Assembly: GCA_001600175.1 (NCBI GenBank)
Contig: BCJC01000008.1
Span: 994,781-1,058,780, forward strand
DNA: 64,000 nucleotides
Source of the DNA: Erythrobasidium yunnanense
Taxonomy: Eukaryota; Basidiomycota; Cystobasidiomycetes; Erythrobasidiales; Erythrobasidiaceae
Direction: 5' to 3'
The position numbers and the translations under genes are program-made. This document shows positions 10,388 through 21,135 of the stretch, in pieces (within the stretch, counting starts at the first letter, position 1; each line of letters starts with the position of its first letter). The notes under the pieces were generated by a model, which made no database searches, was not told where the DNA came from, and worked only from the letters and a program-made list of their open reading frames with translations.

Positions 10388-12263
10388 CTAAGAATACAGA
10401 TCCTCCTCCTCTTCCATCAGGATCGGTGCCTCAGCAGCTTCCTCATCTTGCTTCGCCATTTTCTGGCTAGCAAGTGCTTCAGCTTCTTCGACACCTTTCA
10501 AGAAATCCTCATCTTCCTCTAGCTCAAAGTCCATATCCAGGCTCGCATTTGACGACGAGCCTGTTGTCAGAGAGGGAGGTGCTGTGACTTTAGCACTGTT
10601 CTCCGAGGCCATCTCCATCTCTCGCAGGATATCTTCCTCTTCTCCGAAATCGAAGTCATCGAAGTTGTCTTCATCCTGTGCAGGCTCAGATGCAGGCTTC
10701 GGAATCTGCTTTACTGGTTGAATCGCTGCAGTGGCTGGCTTCACTTTCGGGTTGAGATCCGTCTTTGGCTTGGCTGGAGCGGAATAGAAAGAGCTCGTTT
10801 CGCGCTTGCTCTGATGCCTGTTCTCTGCTTTTCGCGCTGCGTCCTCCATCTCACGCATCATCTCGTCCTCATCCGGGAAATCAAAGTCGTCCATGGTATC
10901 CTCCTCTTCCAGAACAGTCTTCTTCGCTGGCTGAGCAGCTGCTCCTGCCGTGTTGTCGTTGGACTTTGCAGCTGCACTTGCTGGTCGTTTCGAAGTGCTG
11001 CTTTCTTCTCTCTCCATCTCTAGCAAGGCAGCCATGTCGTCCTCGTCGTCCATTCCCATAGGCTCATCATCGAGATCGAAAACAAGATCCGCATCATTGA
11101 ACCCGGCTTCAGACATTGTACTGATTCTCGTATCAGGCGCTTGAGAACCAAAGAAGACATCACCATCATCATCTCCATTCCCAACAGCGGCCGATGACTG
11201 TCTCAACTGCTGGTAGGCTTCCTCTTCCTCATCTTCGTCTTCTCCGCCCAAGCGCATGTCTGCATCTCCTCCTCCAAGAGCTCCTCCAGGAGATGAAGTA
11301 GGAATATTATCGAAATAAGACTTCTTAGGTCTCGCAGCGGACGATGGATTCGTTCGGGAAGGAGAACCGCCCGCTTGACTTCCTGCGCGCTGGCCAGTCG
11401 ATGCCACGACGTCGACATTGTCATCGTCCCCGTTGAGGTCGGCGTGATTCGTAGCGTCTTCTGAAGTTGGTTTGGGCCGGAAAATACCACGCGCTTCATC
11501 TCGCCAATCGCGCATTTGGCTCTGTAAGTCACAACGGAAGTATATCAGTAGATGCCATACTTGCAAAAGATGTGTGACGCGAACCTGAAGAGCTCGCTTG
11601 TGACACAGCTTCTCGACGCTTTCAAGGGTGTCTCTGAAAGTCCCGCCCGGAAACATCTGATGCGCCCAAATCTGGTAGACAGACATCAGACGTCGCAAAT
11701 CTTCCTCCTGCGACACGCATAACGCGTGAGCCCATGTCTTTTAGGCGATGTTGTTGTTGACCAAGACCCACCTCGTGTCCTTTGCCTTTGATCTTGAATC
11801 CTTTAAGGCTGTCTTTGAGTTTGCGGAGTCCTCTATCGCCTAGCAGTCTCTCTTCATTCATTATCATTCGTTTACGAGGTGGTTTACGCGTTTTCTGTTC
11901 GCCGCCTTCTCCATCTTCGCCATTTTCGCCCTTCTTGCCCTTCTTGTTTCCCACCGTGATAGTATCATCAAGTAACAATTGCGATGCGTCCAATGCAGGC
12001 CGTTTCAGCGGTGGTGGCAGCCCAAATCCATCATTCTCGTTCTCGTCTTCTTCGTCCGCTCTCTCTGCATCGTCGAATAGCTTGTCGATATCCTCAGCAG
12101 TAGTCTTCTTGCGTCCTAAACGCGTAGCTAGATCATTGTCCTCGTCGTCGTCGCCCAGAAATCGCGGCGCTGGCCGTTTGAGCGCGTTTGTTTTGCCTTT
12201 TCCTTGGGCTTTACGCTGAGCTGCTATACCAGCTGGAGGTGGTGAGCTGAACAGCGAGGCCAT
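10388..12263 (-). CDS. CSM3: Replication fork protection component CSM3/Swi3 (TIPIN)
   Basis: Exons 12263-11772, 11707-11585, 11521-10388, giving 582 residues. The Swi3 domain is built across two introns: LLGDRGLRKLKDSLKGFKIK, then GHE-EEDLRRLMSVYQIWAHQM, then FPGGTFRDTLESVEKLCHKR and SQMRDWRDEARG. In yeasts this partner of Tof1/Swi1 stabilises stalled forks and supports the S-phase checkpoint in the nucleus. The N-terminal 150 residues are charged with acidic DDDEDND and basic patches. The long C-terminal region carries several acidic repeats of the form EEED-x-D-DFDFPDEDEMMREMED and DDFDFGEEEDILREMEMA. These recur at about 60-100-residue spacing and look like acidic helical linear motifs. 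Intron 2 (63 nt) is stop-free and in frame. Confidence 0.87.
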
Positions 12264-12421
12264 CGTCGTAACGTTTCAGAACTGTTATTGCTGGGAAAGC
12301 AAGAAATTGAAGTTGGTCAAAACAGAGGAGAGGCGACGCGCAAATGACGCGACGAAGTAGCTAAAGCCCGCCAACAATTGGCCGAATATAGTCTGTTCAT
12401 ACATACAGTCGCTCTATCAGC

Positions 12422-14355
12422 CTAGCTATCTACGTGCCAGTACACAGCCGTCGTCCCGAAGCCCGTCACGATTCTCTCCTCTACGCCCTTCGCCCTCGGT
12501 GCCATCTGCAGTCTATTATGCGGCATATGGCTCTTCGTCCCGCTCTCCAGCGTCTCCTCCGCCTTCTTTATGCCTTTCAGGACCTTCGAAGCCAGTTTCT
12601 CCTTCACTTCTTCCGTCAACGGATATGGCAAAGGTGGGATATGCTGTGGAATATTGAGGTTTGAACGCTTTCCTGTGCCCAGTTGATACGACTCATTGTG
12701 CCCGAAGAGAAAGACGTCGTTGCCGAAAGACTGCTTGGTCACTTTGTCGTGCACGGCGTTCTGTAGGACGACGGCACAGTGCGTGCTCCCGATTGACACA
12801 CTGTGTATGGGGATGCTCTGAATAGTCTGCGTCGCTTCGTCGAACTCAGTAAGACCAGACACCGTCTTCACTTTCAATGGTTGCGAGGTGCTGCATATTC
12901 CAAGCATCATCAGCTCATGTTCCTCATCAAACAATGAAACGAGAAATGATGCCCACCTCATGAAGCTACCATTCCCAATACCGCCGTACATTCCATTGCC
13001 TGCAGCCAGTAGGTCCTGATACATCCTCCTCTCTCCGCTCAGAGCAGCCTGTTCCTGATCACCCGGCGCCATTTTCAAATCATCTCTATTGACCACAAAG
13101 TACGAAAGGTCTCCTCCCGCATGTATGCTCTGGCATGCCACTCGTGCTGTCTTCGTAGCTTGCAGCTGGCATTCAGTAGGTGTGGGAATGTAGGGGAAAG
13201 CATAGGATGCGCCGAGAGCTAGTTGGCCAACGGAGTTGTTGCCCCATGCTAGTGTCCGGCGCTCAGTCGTCAATGCTAATGAATGGCGGTCGCCAGCTGC
13301 TATTTGCATGATCTTCAAGTTGCGTAAGGCAGGGATGATCTTCAGCGTTGTGTCGTAGCGAATATCGCGCGGTTGTATGATTTCTTTGTCTGCCACCGCT
13401 TTTGACGAGATAGCATCCATGAGCTTGGCACCTCCTCCTAATTGTCCCAGCTCATTCGCTTCGCTATCAACAGCTGCGCACAATGCCTTCCCATCCGAAG
13501 TGAGGGCGAGAAGATGTGATCGACCAGCTTGGATATCCGTGATACGTTTACTGCTCGTCAAGTCTTGGGAGAAGTCCATCTCTACGAAATGCACGCCTGG
13601 ATCTGCATATCCCAACAAGCGCCAGTACCAGGGTTGCGAAGGAAGAGGGCGGGAGGGGTCTTCTTGATCCAGTTTAGAAGAAGATAGAATGACGACCTTG
13701 CCGTGTTTCGTTCGGCCGTAGATCTTGCTGGGTGTAAGAGCGACTTGGACGATATCTTGCCCCCGCAGTGTGACAGTAGGTGAAGAGACGTCTTTTGAAT
13801 AGCCTGATCCCCATTGTAGTAGATCGCCCTTTGGTGTCACTGCTACGGCATAACCTTCATGGAGTGCTAGGTCTCTGAATGCTTGGCCCGACAGCTGGAC
13901 CAGATACTGCGGCTTCTTGTATAGCGAGGGTGCTGAGGGATCAGGGTTTATGAGCTTGGTTCTGCGAAGAGAACGCTGGATTAGCACTAGTATATTACGA
14001 TAGAACCGCAAGGATACCTATTGCTTCCCCACAGATGTACACCTCTATGAGCTGCTCCATCATGCAGAGAAGAAGCAGGAGAAGCAGCAGTGCCGTTCTG
14101 GACGGGTTTGGATTGGAAGAAGAGGGTATAGCCGGCGAGCGTCATTAGCGAAGCAGCAATCGCAGCGTTCCCGCTCTTTGATCTGTCATGATTGTTGTTG
14201 TTGTTCTTGTTGCTGTTGCTGTAGCGCGGCCGTGGGTTCTCATAGGCATAGGAAAGGTATCTTCTGGCTGCTGGAGCTGACGGCGCTGCTATCGGGCGAC
14301 ATCGCAGGCAGCTGGCAGCTGGACGGGCAGTGCTACCACTTGCTATGGCGTGCAT
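12422..14355 (-). CDS. FMP25: Mitochondrial RCC1-repeat protein FMP25
   Basis: Exons 14355-14018, 13961-12957, 12890-12422, giving 603 residues. The N-terminus is arginine/serine/alanine-rich without acids (MHAIASGSTARPAASCLRC), followed by ARRYLSYAYENPRPR: a likely mitochondrial presequence. A short hydrophobic segment (SLMTLAGYTLFF) follows. RCC1-type blades are clear: VHLWGSN, LHEGYAVAVTPKGDLLQWGS, LKIMQIAAGDRHSLALTTE-RTLAWGNNSVGQL, and VSIGSTHCAVVLQ ending in LFGHNESYQLGTGKRSN. Yeast Fmp25 sits in mitochondria and assists respiratory complex III assembly. The second intron (12891-12956, 66 nt) is stop-free; removing it restores a GNGSFM-STSQPLKVKTVSGL blade. Only about 100 bases separate this start from the LIN1 start, so they probably share a promoter. 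Confidence 0.87.
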
Positions 14356-14459
14356 GAATCCAATGATCCACTGAAACCTCTGAGAAGATGCAATTATTGT
14401 CGTATGAAAGCTGACCCCCAAGTCGACTTAGCCGTTTCTCCAATCAGTCATCAGTGAAT

Positions 14460-16112
14460 ATGCCCAAACGACAGCGAGGCCAGCAAGAGTACAACAGCCC
14501 CCCTGAAATGGTAGGGGACGCTACAAAACGCGTAAGATTTGGCAGCGAAGACATCGGCGAAGCTGGAGGGCAAGAGTGCGCTGGGACCCGTCTATCTGGT
14601 TGATTGAGCCTGCAAGATCTAACGTCGCAATCTCCCTGCTTCCACATCTGTACTCCCCTCTCTGTTCATTACCGCGTTCTCTCGTGTTTCAGATTCGACT
14701 TTCCCAACTCGAAGCCTAGGCGAGGTGCCGTAAAAGACACGGAAGGGTATCAGTCAGATAGCAGCGACGATGTGCGCACGACAATCCATACAGCTTTAGA
14801 TCCAAGCTAAGCTAAGTTGGCATACAGGGCGAATCCATACATACAAAACCGGGACCTGCAAACGCAGACGACGATGATGACATGTTCGCATCCACTTCAG
14901 CCGGCGTCGCAGGGACTACAAATGCCCCTGATCTCGATGCGAAAGACAACGATACTCGAGTCAAAGATACTGGCTTGGAGCTGAAAGGACAAGCCGGCAA
15001 GGGAGGGAAAGAGTTCTTGGAACTAGGAGATATAGAAGGACAGGAGTTCACGAGCAGCGAAGCGTACTCTTCGGCGAATAGACAGGCTAGGGAAGATATG
15101 GAGAAAGCGAGGAAAGTTTATGAGGATCAGGAGGACTATGTAGAGGGAGAGGAGCATGCAAACGACGATGATGCAGTCGTTCCGCAGGAGAGGAAGGATG
15201 CAGAAGGAATGGGATTCACCATCAGCAAGTTCAACATGCAAGAAGAGATGGAAGAAGGCAGATTCTCAGCGGATGGCAGTACGTACCTTTCTTTCATCAA
15301 CAAGCATGATTCGTATCAAAGCTTACGCCGCGTGCTTATCAGACTACACGCGACACAACAAAGATCCAGATGCTGTACATGATTCATGGCTTTCCGACCT
15401 TACGACCAAAGATCTAGCAGCAGCCGCAGCTGCGAAAGAGCGCCAAGATGCCCTATATGCTTCACGCGATGCCGCTCAAGCCAAAGGTGCACCTACACGT
15501 ATAGACTGCCTAAAGCAGCTTCTGGAGCTTCACGGCGGGCTCGTCAAGCCTGGCGAAAGCATCCAGACTGCACTTGCAAGGCTGGGCAAAGCTAGGAAAG
15601 CAGAAGTAGAGCAGGAGAAGGAGCGCTTGAAGATTGAGAAGAGGAAGAATCGAAGTAACAATAATAAGCCGAACAGGGATTTCGACGCGCCTGATGATCC
15701 CGCTACACATCATCCATCGACATCTGCAGAGAAGAAGGATGTCGAAACACACGATATGGACCTTGATCCTCTCGCACCACCTGAGCCCACGGCAAGCTCT
15801 ATGATCAACAAAGGCAAAGGCAAAGAAGTCGACAGTACGACGACGCCTACGAAAGCTGCTATTGATGCGCTTACGACGTTGGCGAGTACATTGCTTGGAA
15901 CGCATGGCGAGACGGACATATATGAAGAGACGCACGAAGGTATCATCAGACAGCTCATTGCGGAGGGAGAAGTGCCCAGAGGGTGGAAGCCAAATGTACA
16001 AGAGGTTAATAATGGGCAAGGCGCTTCTGATTCAAGCGCGAAAGAGCCAAAGGAGGGGAACCAACGGAAGAGTGTAATCAGCAGACCTGTGATAGCGAGG
16101 CCGAGGGCATAA
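14460..16112 (+). CDS. LIN1: LIN1/CD2BP2 homologue (U5 snRNP-associated), no GYF domain seen
   Basis: Exons 14460-14569, 14693-14771, 14828-15278, 15343-16112, giving 469 residues. The start MPKRQRGQQEYNSPPEM leads to KRVRFGSEDIGEAGG, EGYQSDSSDD, a stretch rich in acids, then GFTISKFNMQEEMEEGRFSA and DGNYTRHNKDPDAVHDSWL across intron 3. This is the diagnostic Lin1/CD2BP2 order. Human CD2BP2 and yeast Lin1 bind the U5 snRNP during tri-snRNP assembly. The segment LTTLASTLLGTHGETDIYEE matches the region before the GYF domain, but the chain then ends after about 60 residues without the W-x-Y-x6-11-GPF signature. The first intron seems to use a GC donor (GG|GCAAGA at 14570), the only in-phase choice that keeps KRVRF in the protein. 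Adenine-rich lysine/glutamate helix at residues 290-320. Confidence 0.86.
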
Positions 16113-16337
16113 TCGGTGAAATTGAAATAGAGAAATGGCCACGTAATGACCGCGCAAGCTCAGACGATATTGACAACGTCAAGAAGGGCTAAACGATAAT
16201 GATAATGAGAGCGTCTAAAGAGCTAGAAGAACGATTATGCGCGAATTGCGACAGAAGGTGAAGAAACAACGATATGAACGAAAGACTGAAAGAAACTATG
16301 GAGACGAAGAGCGCGAAAAAGGGGAGAAAAACATAGA

Positions 16338-19300
16338 CTAATGACCGCCGTTTAGCCTCCAATCGAAGCTGACGGGGCTGACACTCGATACGGCACTGAC
16401 TGCCGAAGGGCTGACTCGGCGGTACTGGTGCAAACCGCCAGCGCTGTTCAGGGACGTCATGGAGTGCATCTTCCTCATTGCGGGTGATACAGTAGCCGTC
16501 TTCCTAGGTGAGCCTGCTTCGAGTGCAGCAATGCGGCTCTTTACGTCTGGCGAGGCGGCTCGCGAGGCCATTGATGTAGTCGCAGGAGCTTGGGCAGTAG
16601 GACCCTTGGGCTTCCTTGGTGTGGTAGCTGGCGATACGAAAGCTGGAGAGGGACGAGGAGAAGTCATGGATGATGTTGCTGGGGATCGCCTGCCAGAAGA
16701 GCCACTTGTTGAGGGTCGGAGGGACGAGGAAGTACTGCTGCGGCTTCTTGCGTGAACAGGAGGTGCGACAATAGCTGCTTGACCCTTCTTGACAGGAGAA
16801 GCGGGTGTCGCGAGCCCGAACTGCAGACTAGCAGACAGCTCTCCATCCTTGTCCAGCGTTGTTTTAGCCAGACCTGGAGAGCTAGTGGAATTGCGCTTGT
16901 TCTGGCTGAGAGCTGATGAAGGGCGAGCAGGTGCCGGAGAAGGTGGAGCGACGACACGCCTCTGCTGAGTAGGCTTGGCAGGCGAAAGTGGCATGCTAGG
17001 CGTTGTGCTTCGGCTAGCAGGAGCCGATGAGACTGGCCTAGTGTAGCGATAGCCTGTAGCGTGAATGTTCTCTTCATCCTCATCCGATTCGAAATGCTTG
17101 GTCTGCAGGACCAGATCGACCTCGTCCTCCGATTCGTTCTCGTACTCCAGCCAATCGTCTTGTTCCCTCTCAGCTTGTAGGTTCTGGGTGATGCGCTGCA
17201 CCTGCTGATATGGCAGATCTTCCACATCGTCGGGGATATCATCCAAGTCGTCCAGCTGAACGATATTTTCTGGTTCCGGAAGAGGGGTGGGATAGCCGGA
17301 GTATGACAGATTGCTGTTGTTAGACGGCTCTTCTGCGATTGGTACTGTCTGCAGGGTAGTCATGCTGCTGTTGGTTCTGGAGTGCCCGCCCTGTCGTCTA
17401 GCTGTCGCCGATGCGATAGCTGTACTAATGCAGTCCAGCGATATCTTATGGCGCATCTGTCTTTCTTCTGCCTTCTGGACTACCATCTGTGCCATCGCGG
17501 GGAGCGGAGGTGAGTCTTTGTCCAGCTCAGGCTCGGCTTGCTCATCGATGACGGACATGAGCGAAACAGGCAGAGTCTGTGCTCGAGACATGCCAGAGCT
17601 GCTCGTACCGGTGCTGCTCTTAGTCGCTGACGTTGCTGTACTGTCGTATGATGCACCACGCGACATGGGAGGAAGACCATACATCCTGTTGAGGTCGGTG
17701 ATATTGAGCGAGTCCATCGAGGTCATTCGAGCAACGGCGTGTGTTTGACTAGCACGCGTGATCTGTGCCGCTAGGGCTGGAGCTTCCGCAGCCGTTGTTG
17801 AAGCTGTTCGACGAGTATGGCCAGGAGGTGGATCGATGGAGACGAAATTGATGATGCGGATAGGAAGCTCGACACTGACGTCCGAGGACAGCGAGCCACT
17901 GACAGACACCTTGAGAGAGTAGGTCACTTCCAGATGACGGCCTCGCTCAATACTCAGGGCATCGGACTGAAGAACAAAGGTTAGCATGCTTACACCAGTC
18001 TAAACTGGTATGATACTCACCGGAAGAGCCAGAAAGTGGCAGAATTCGACATCTTCCCCCTTATCTACGCCCATCCACATGCCTTTTGCAGTGACGCTAC
18101 CTTTCGTACTCTTCTTGCCCATTTCAAGAGTCTCCTCCGCTACCTTCTTTCGTATTGTTTGCGTCTGGCAGGCATCGGCATCGACATCCGCCTGTACCGG
18201 ATCTTCCCCATCTCTACCTGTACCTGCTGTAAGATACGGTCGAGGGCGGAAGGCGGTGGTTATACGTGTAAGGCTGAGTGTCAGGCTCTTCACCTTCTTG
18301 CTGCCCTCATTTGCCACCTTGATATCGACGTAGCAGCTTTGGCCGGCTACCCATGTCGAACGATGCAGAGAGGCTGATAGCTTGACCTTCCCGCTACCCG
18401 CCATGAATAACGCCTTGGAAGCCTCTGCTTTGAGAGGCTGAGGTAGTGGAGCGAGCACGATGCTCGGCTCAAGGTATGGGTAAACATCGACATGACGGTA
18501 GAAATGGGCGATTGATCGATCTAAACCGACGTGCGATTTGAGCTTGACGGAGCTGTCAATGTCTGTTAGTAGAAACAGCAGGAAAGGACTAGAGCTAGCT
18601 CACCCAATAACGATATACTTCACAACACCCTTGCTGCTCTTAAGAGAACCCTTTGCGCCCTTGCCGATTGGTAACGGCATGTTAAACGGGAAGGTTTGAT
18701 TGCCAACTTTGCCTCTGCAGAAACCCTCTTCATCAGGCTGCGAGCCGTAGCAGGGTAGGGTTTCTGATGTCCCGTTGGCGAGAGGTATATTGTCGATTTG
18801 AGCAGAATGATGGTAGAAGACGTGACGAGCATCCTCGCTTCCTGAAAGTTCTGAAAAGAACAGTGACGTTAGAATCAGATATTGAGATTGGAAGAAGATT
18901 GGCTCACCTTCAAAGCCGACAATTCGCGCTTTCACAGCTCCTAGCCAGACTTCTCCCTCGCCATCCTTCTCCTTGCGTACCCTGACTTCCATTCGACCCT
19001 TGAGATTACCGCCTTCGACGACCAGAGTACTTGCCAAGACCAGATCAAGCTCCACTCGCGCTTTGCCTTTTGACGCTTGCTCCAACACGACAACGCTTGC
19101 CTTTCGTCTCAGACCAGGCTGATAGCCTGCTGCTCCAACAGGCTTGAAGGTAGTGCCGCCGGGCGAGAAGACAGGCTGACATGGTACCTCGGCGGAGTTG
19201 AAAGGCTGAGCAGTAGGCGAATACTGCCCTCGTACTTGCTCAGCCTTCGGCGCAAGAAGACGGTCCAACTCCTTCGCTCTCTTGGTAGGATTTGCATTGG

Positions 19301-20678
19301 CACTTAGCAAAGTTGATTGCCTCTGAAGAGGCTGATCGGCTGCCGTAAGAGCTGTCGTCAAAGCCACTGACTGTCTCGAAGTAGCTGTCGCTACGCTTAT
19401 CGCCCTTTGCCGTGCTTGTCTTTGTACTTCAGCGATGACAGGGGGGCTTTTCAGCTCTTCTGCATGGCGAGGATGGAAGGGCAGGCCTTCAGTGAAGCCT
19501 CTTCCTAGCTTGTCGAGTACGACAGCGCTTCCACCGATCTCAGCGATTTCTAGACCCCGCATGGAAGCAGCGGAGCGCATAGAGATCGCTGACCTCGCTT
19601 TCGTCAGGCGGTGCGACTGAGGTCCCACTTCCGGTGCGTTACGGAAGACAGGCTGTTGCTTGGCTTCTGCGCTGCCACTGATAGATGACGGAGCAGTCGA
19701 ATGACCAGATGTTAGACTCGAGGCATAAGCTTCCTCAGTCGAAGCTGAGAGAGGAGAAGTGCCGCTCGTGGCAGTGCTGGCTTGTGAATAGCTTGGTGCC
19801 ATGGGGATGCCAACCATGTCGTAGTAGTGAGAATGGACCAAAGTTGGGACCGAAGACTTCTCTTCGATAGACTGGTAGGCGTATAGTTGAGACAGCTCCA
19901 TCATACTCTTAGGCCTCGACATGGCTTGTGTACGTCGGAGACTTGATTTGACTGGAAGGGGAAGAGGGTTCCGCGTGGGTGCCATATAGCTGAGTTCGGA
20001 AGCCGCATCATCGTCTGGCACACCTTGCGATGGGTAAGAAGCTAGATGTGCGGCCTGTCCAGAAGGAATGCGATGGCCGCGCAGGTCTGCTTCGAACTGT
20101 TCTGCTTTGACGGAAGTGAGATGCCGAGAGTGGTCCATAGAGGCGGCATCTCTTGCCCGAGTAGATGACCCAGAAGATACTGCACTCATTGAGCGTATCG
20201 ACATGGCTGTATGATTGATGGGAATGGGCGACAAATCCTCCTCTGCCGATAAAACTCCATAGTCTCCAATGTGCTCCGAGTAGCTGTCGAGGATATCGTC
20301 CTCTCCGTCGTCGTAATGCTCTTGTTCATCATCCTGTTGCTCATCATATCCTTCTTCCCCTTCCTCCTCGTCTGACTCTGAGTGTGCTGTCCGAGGAGAC
20401 GATAGATCTTCATGGTAGATATTGGCTGCACTGACGATGCGGACTTTGCGTCCTACAGCATGGCCAGAATCTTCAGATCCGTTCGCTATATCGTGAGGCG
20501 CATCTTGGCTGCCCAGCTGAACGAGAGAGACATTGTTTGCACTGAACGAGCGAGCTGGCGGCATCCGTCCTAGAGCTGCTTGACCTTGCAGGCGAGCAAT
20601 AGCAGGATTGGGTGCCATATGTGCTACTGATGGCGGTGAAGGAGGAGGGTCGAAGTCGATGCCGAGCCCGGTAAACAT
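16338..20678 (-). CDS. Large arrestin-domain protein (arrestin-related adaptor)
   Basis: Exons 20678-18908, 18850-18604, 18552-18021, 17966-16338, giving 1,392 residues. The first 520 residues are disordered and Ser/Pro-rich with an acidic block (about residues 110-145). An arrestin N-like beta-sandwich begins near residue 526 (KARVELDLVLASTLVVEGGN then LKGRMEVRVR), continuing over intron 1 with VGFEELSGSEDARHVFYHHS. An arrestin C-like fold follows: GKVKLSASLHRSTWVAGQSC then VDIKVANEGSKKVKSLTLSL. The last 450 residues are again Ser/Pro-rich. Fungal arrestin-related proteins recruit ubiquitin ligases to plasma-membrane cargo. I found no clear PPxY motif, so a Rsp5 partnership is not shown. Intron 1 (57 nt) is stop-free and in frame. 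An alternative reading is a Rim8/PalF-like scaffold. Confidence 0.85.
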
Positions 20679-21135
20679 CGTGGAAGTCGCCTGCCAGGTA
20701 GGCCGCCAGAAGCTTGACCGATTTCCAGGAAGACAGCTTCAGGCGTAGAGGCCAGGTGTATAGTGTACTTTGCAGTAGTGATGATAAGCTTGTTGAAGAC
20801 AGCAGGCTGCTGCTGCGAAATAATTCTGCCCGCAAACAATCAACATCGCAGGAATGCGATCGGGGCTGGCTGGGGCCGAGAGTGAAAAGTGAAAAGCGTG
20901 GTCAGTTTATGATGTCAAGACCTTCCAAGTGAATCTTGCGTAAATTGCTTTCTTGCGACTTGGGCGCGATGAAAGGTCCTTCCGCTCGAGCTGGCTGGCG
21001 GACTGCAGACTGCGAATGCAGCAGCTACACGATGGGAATAGCACTATGCTTGCAGTGATCGTCTGTATGCATCTGCAATGGATGCGTCGAAGTGTCTCGG
21101 TATGGACGCACGTCGAAGCGCTCTTTCGCCTTGCA

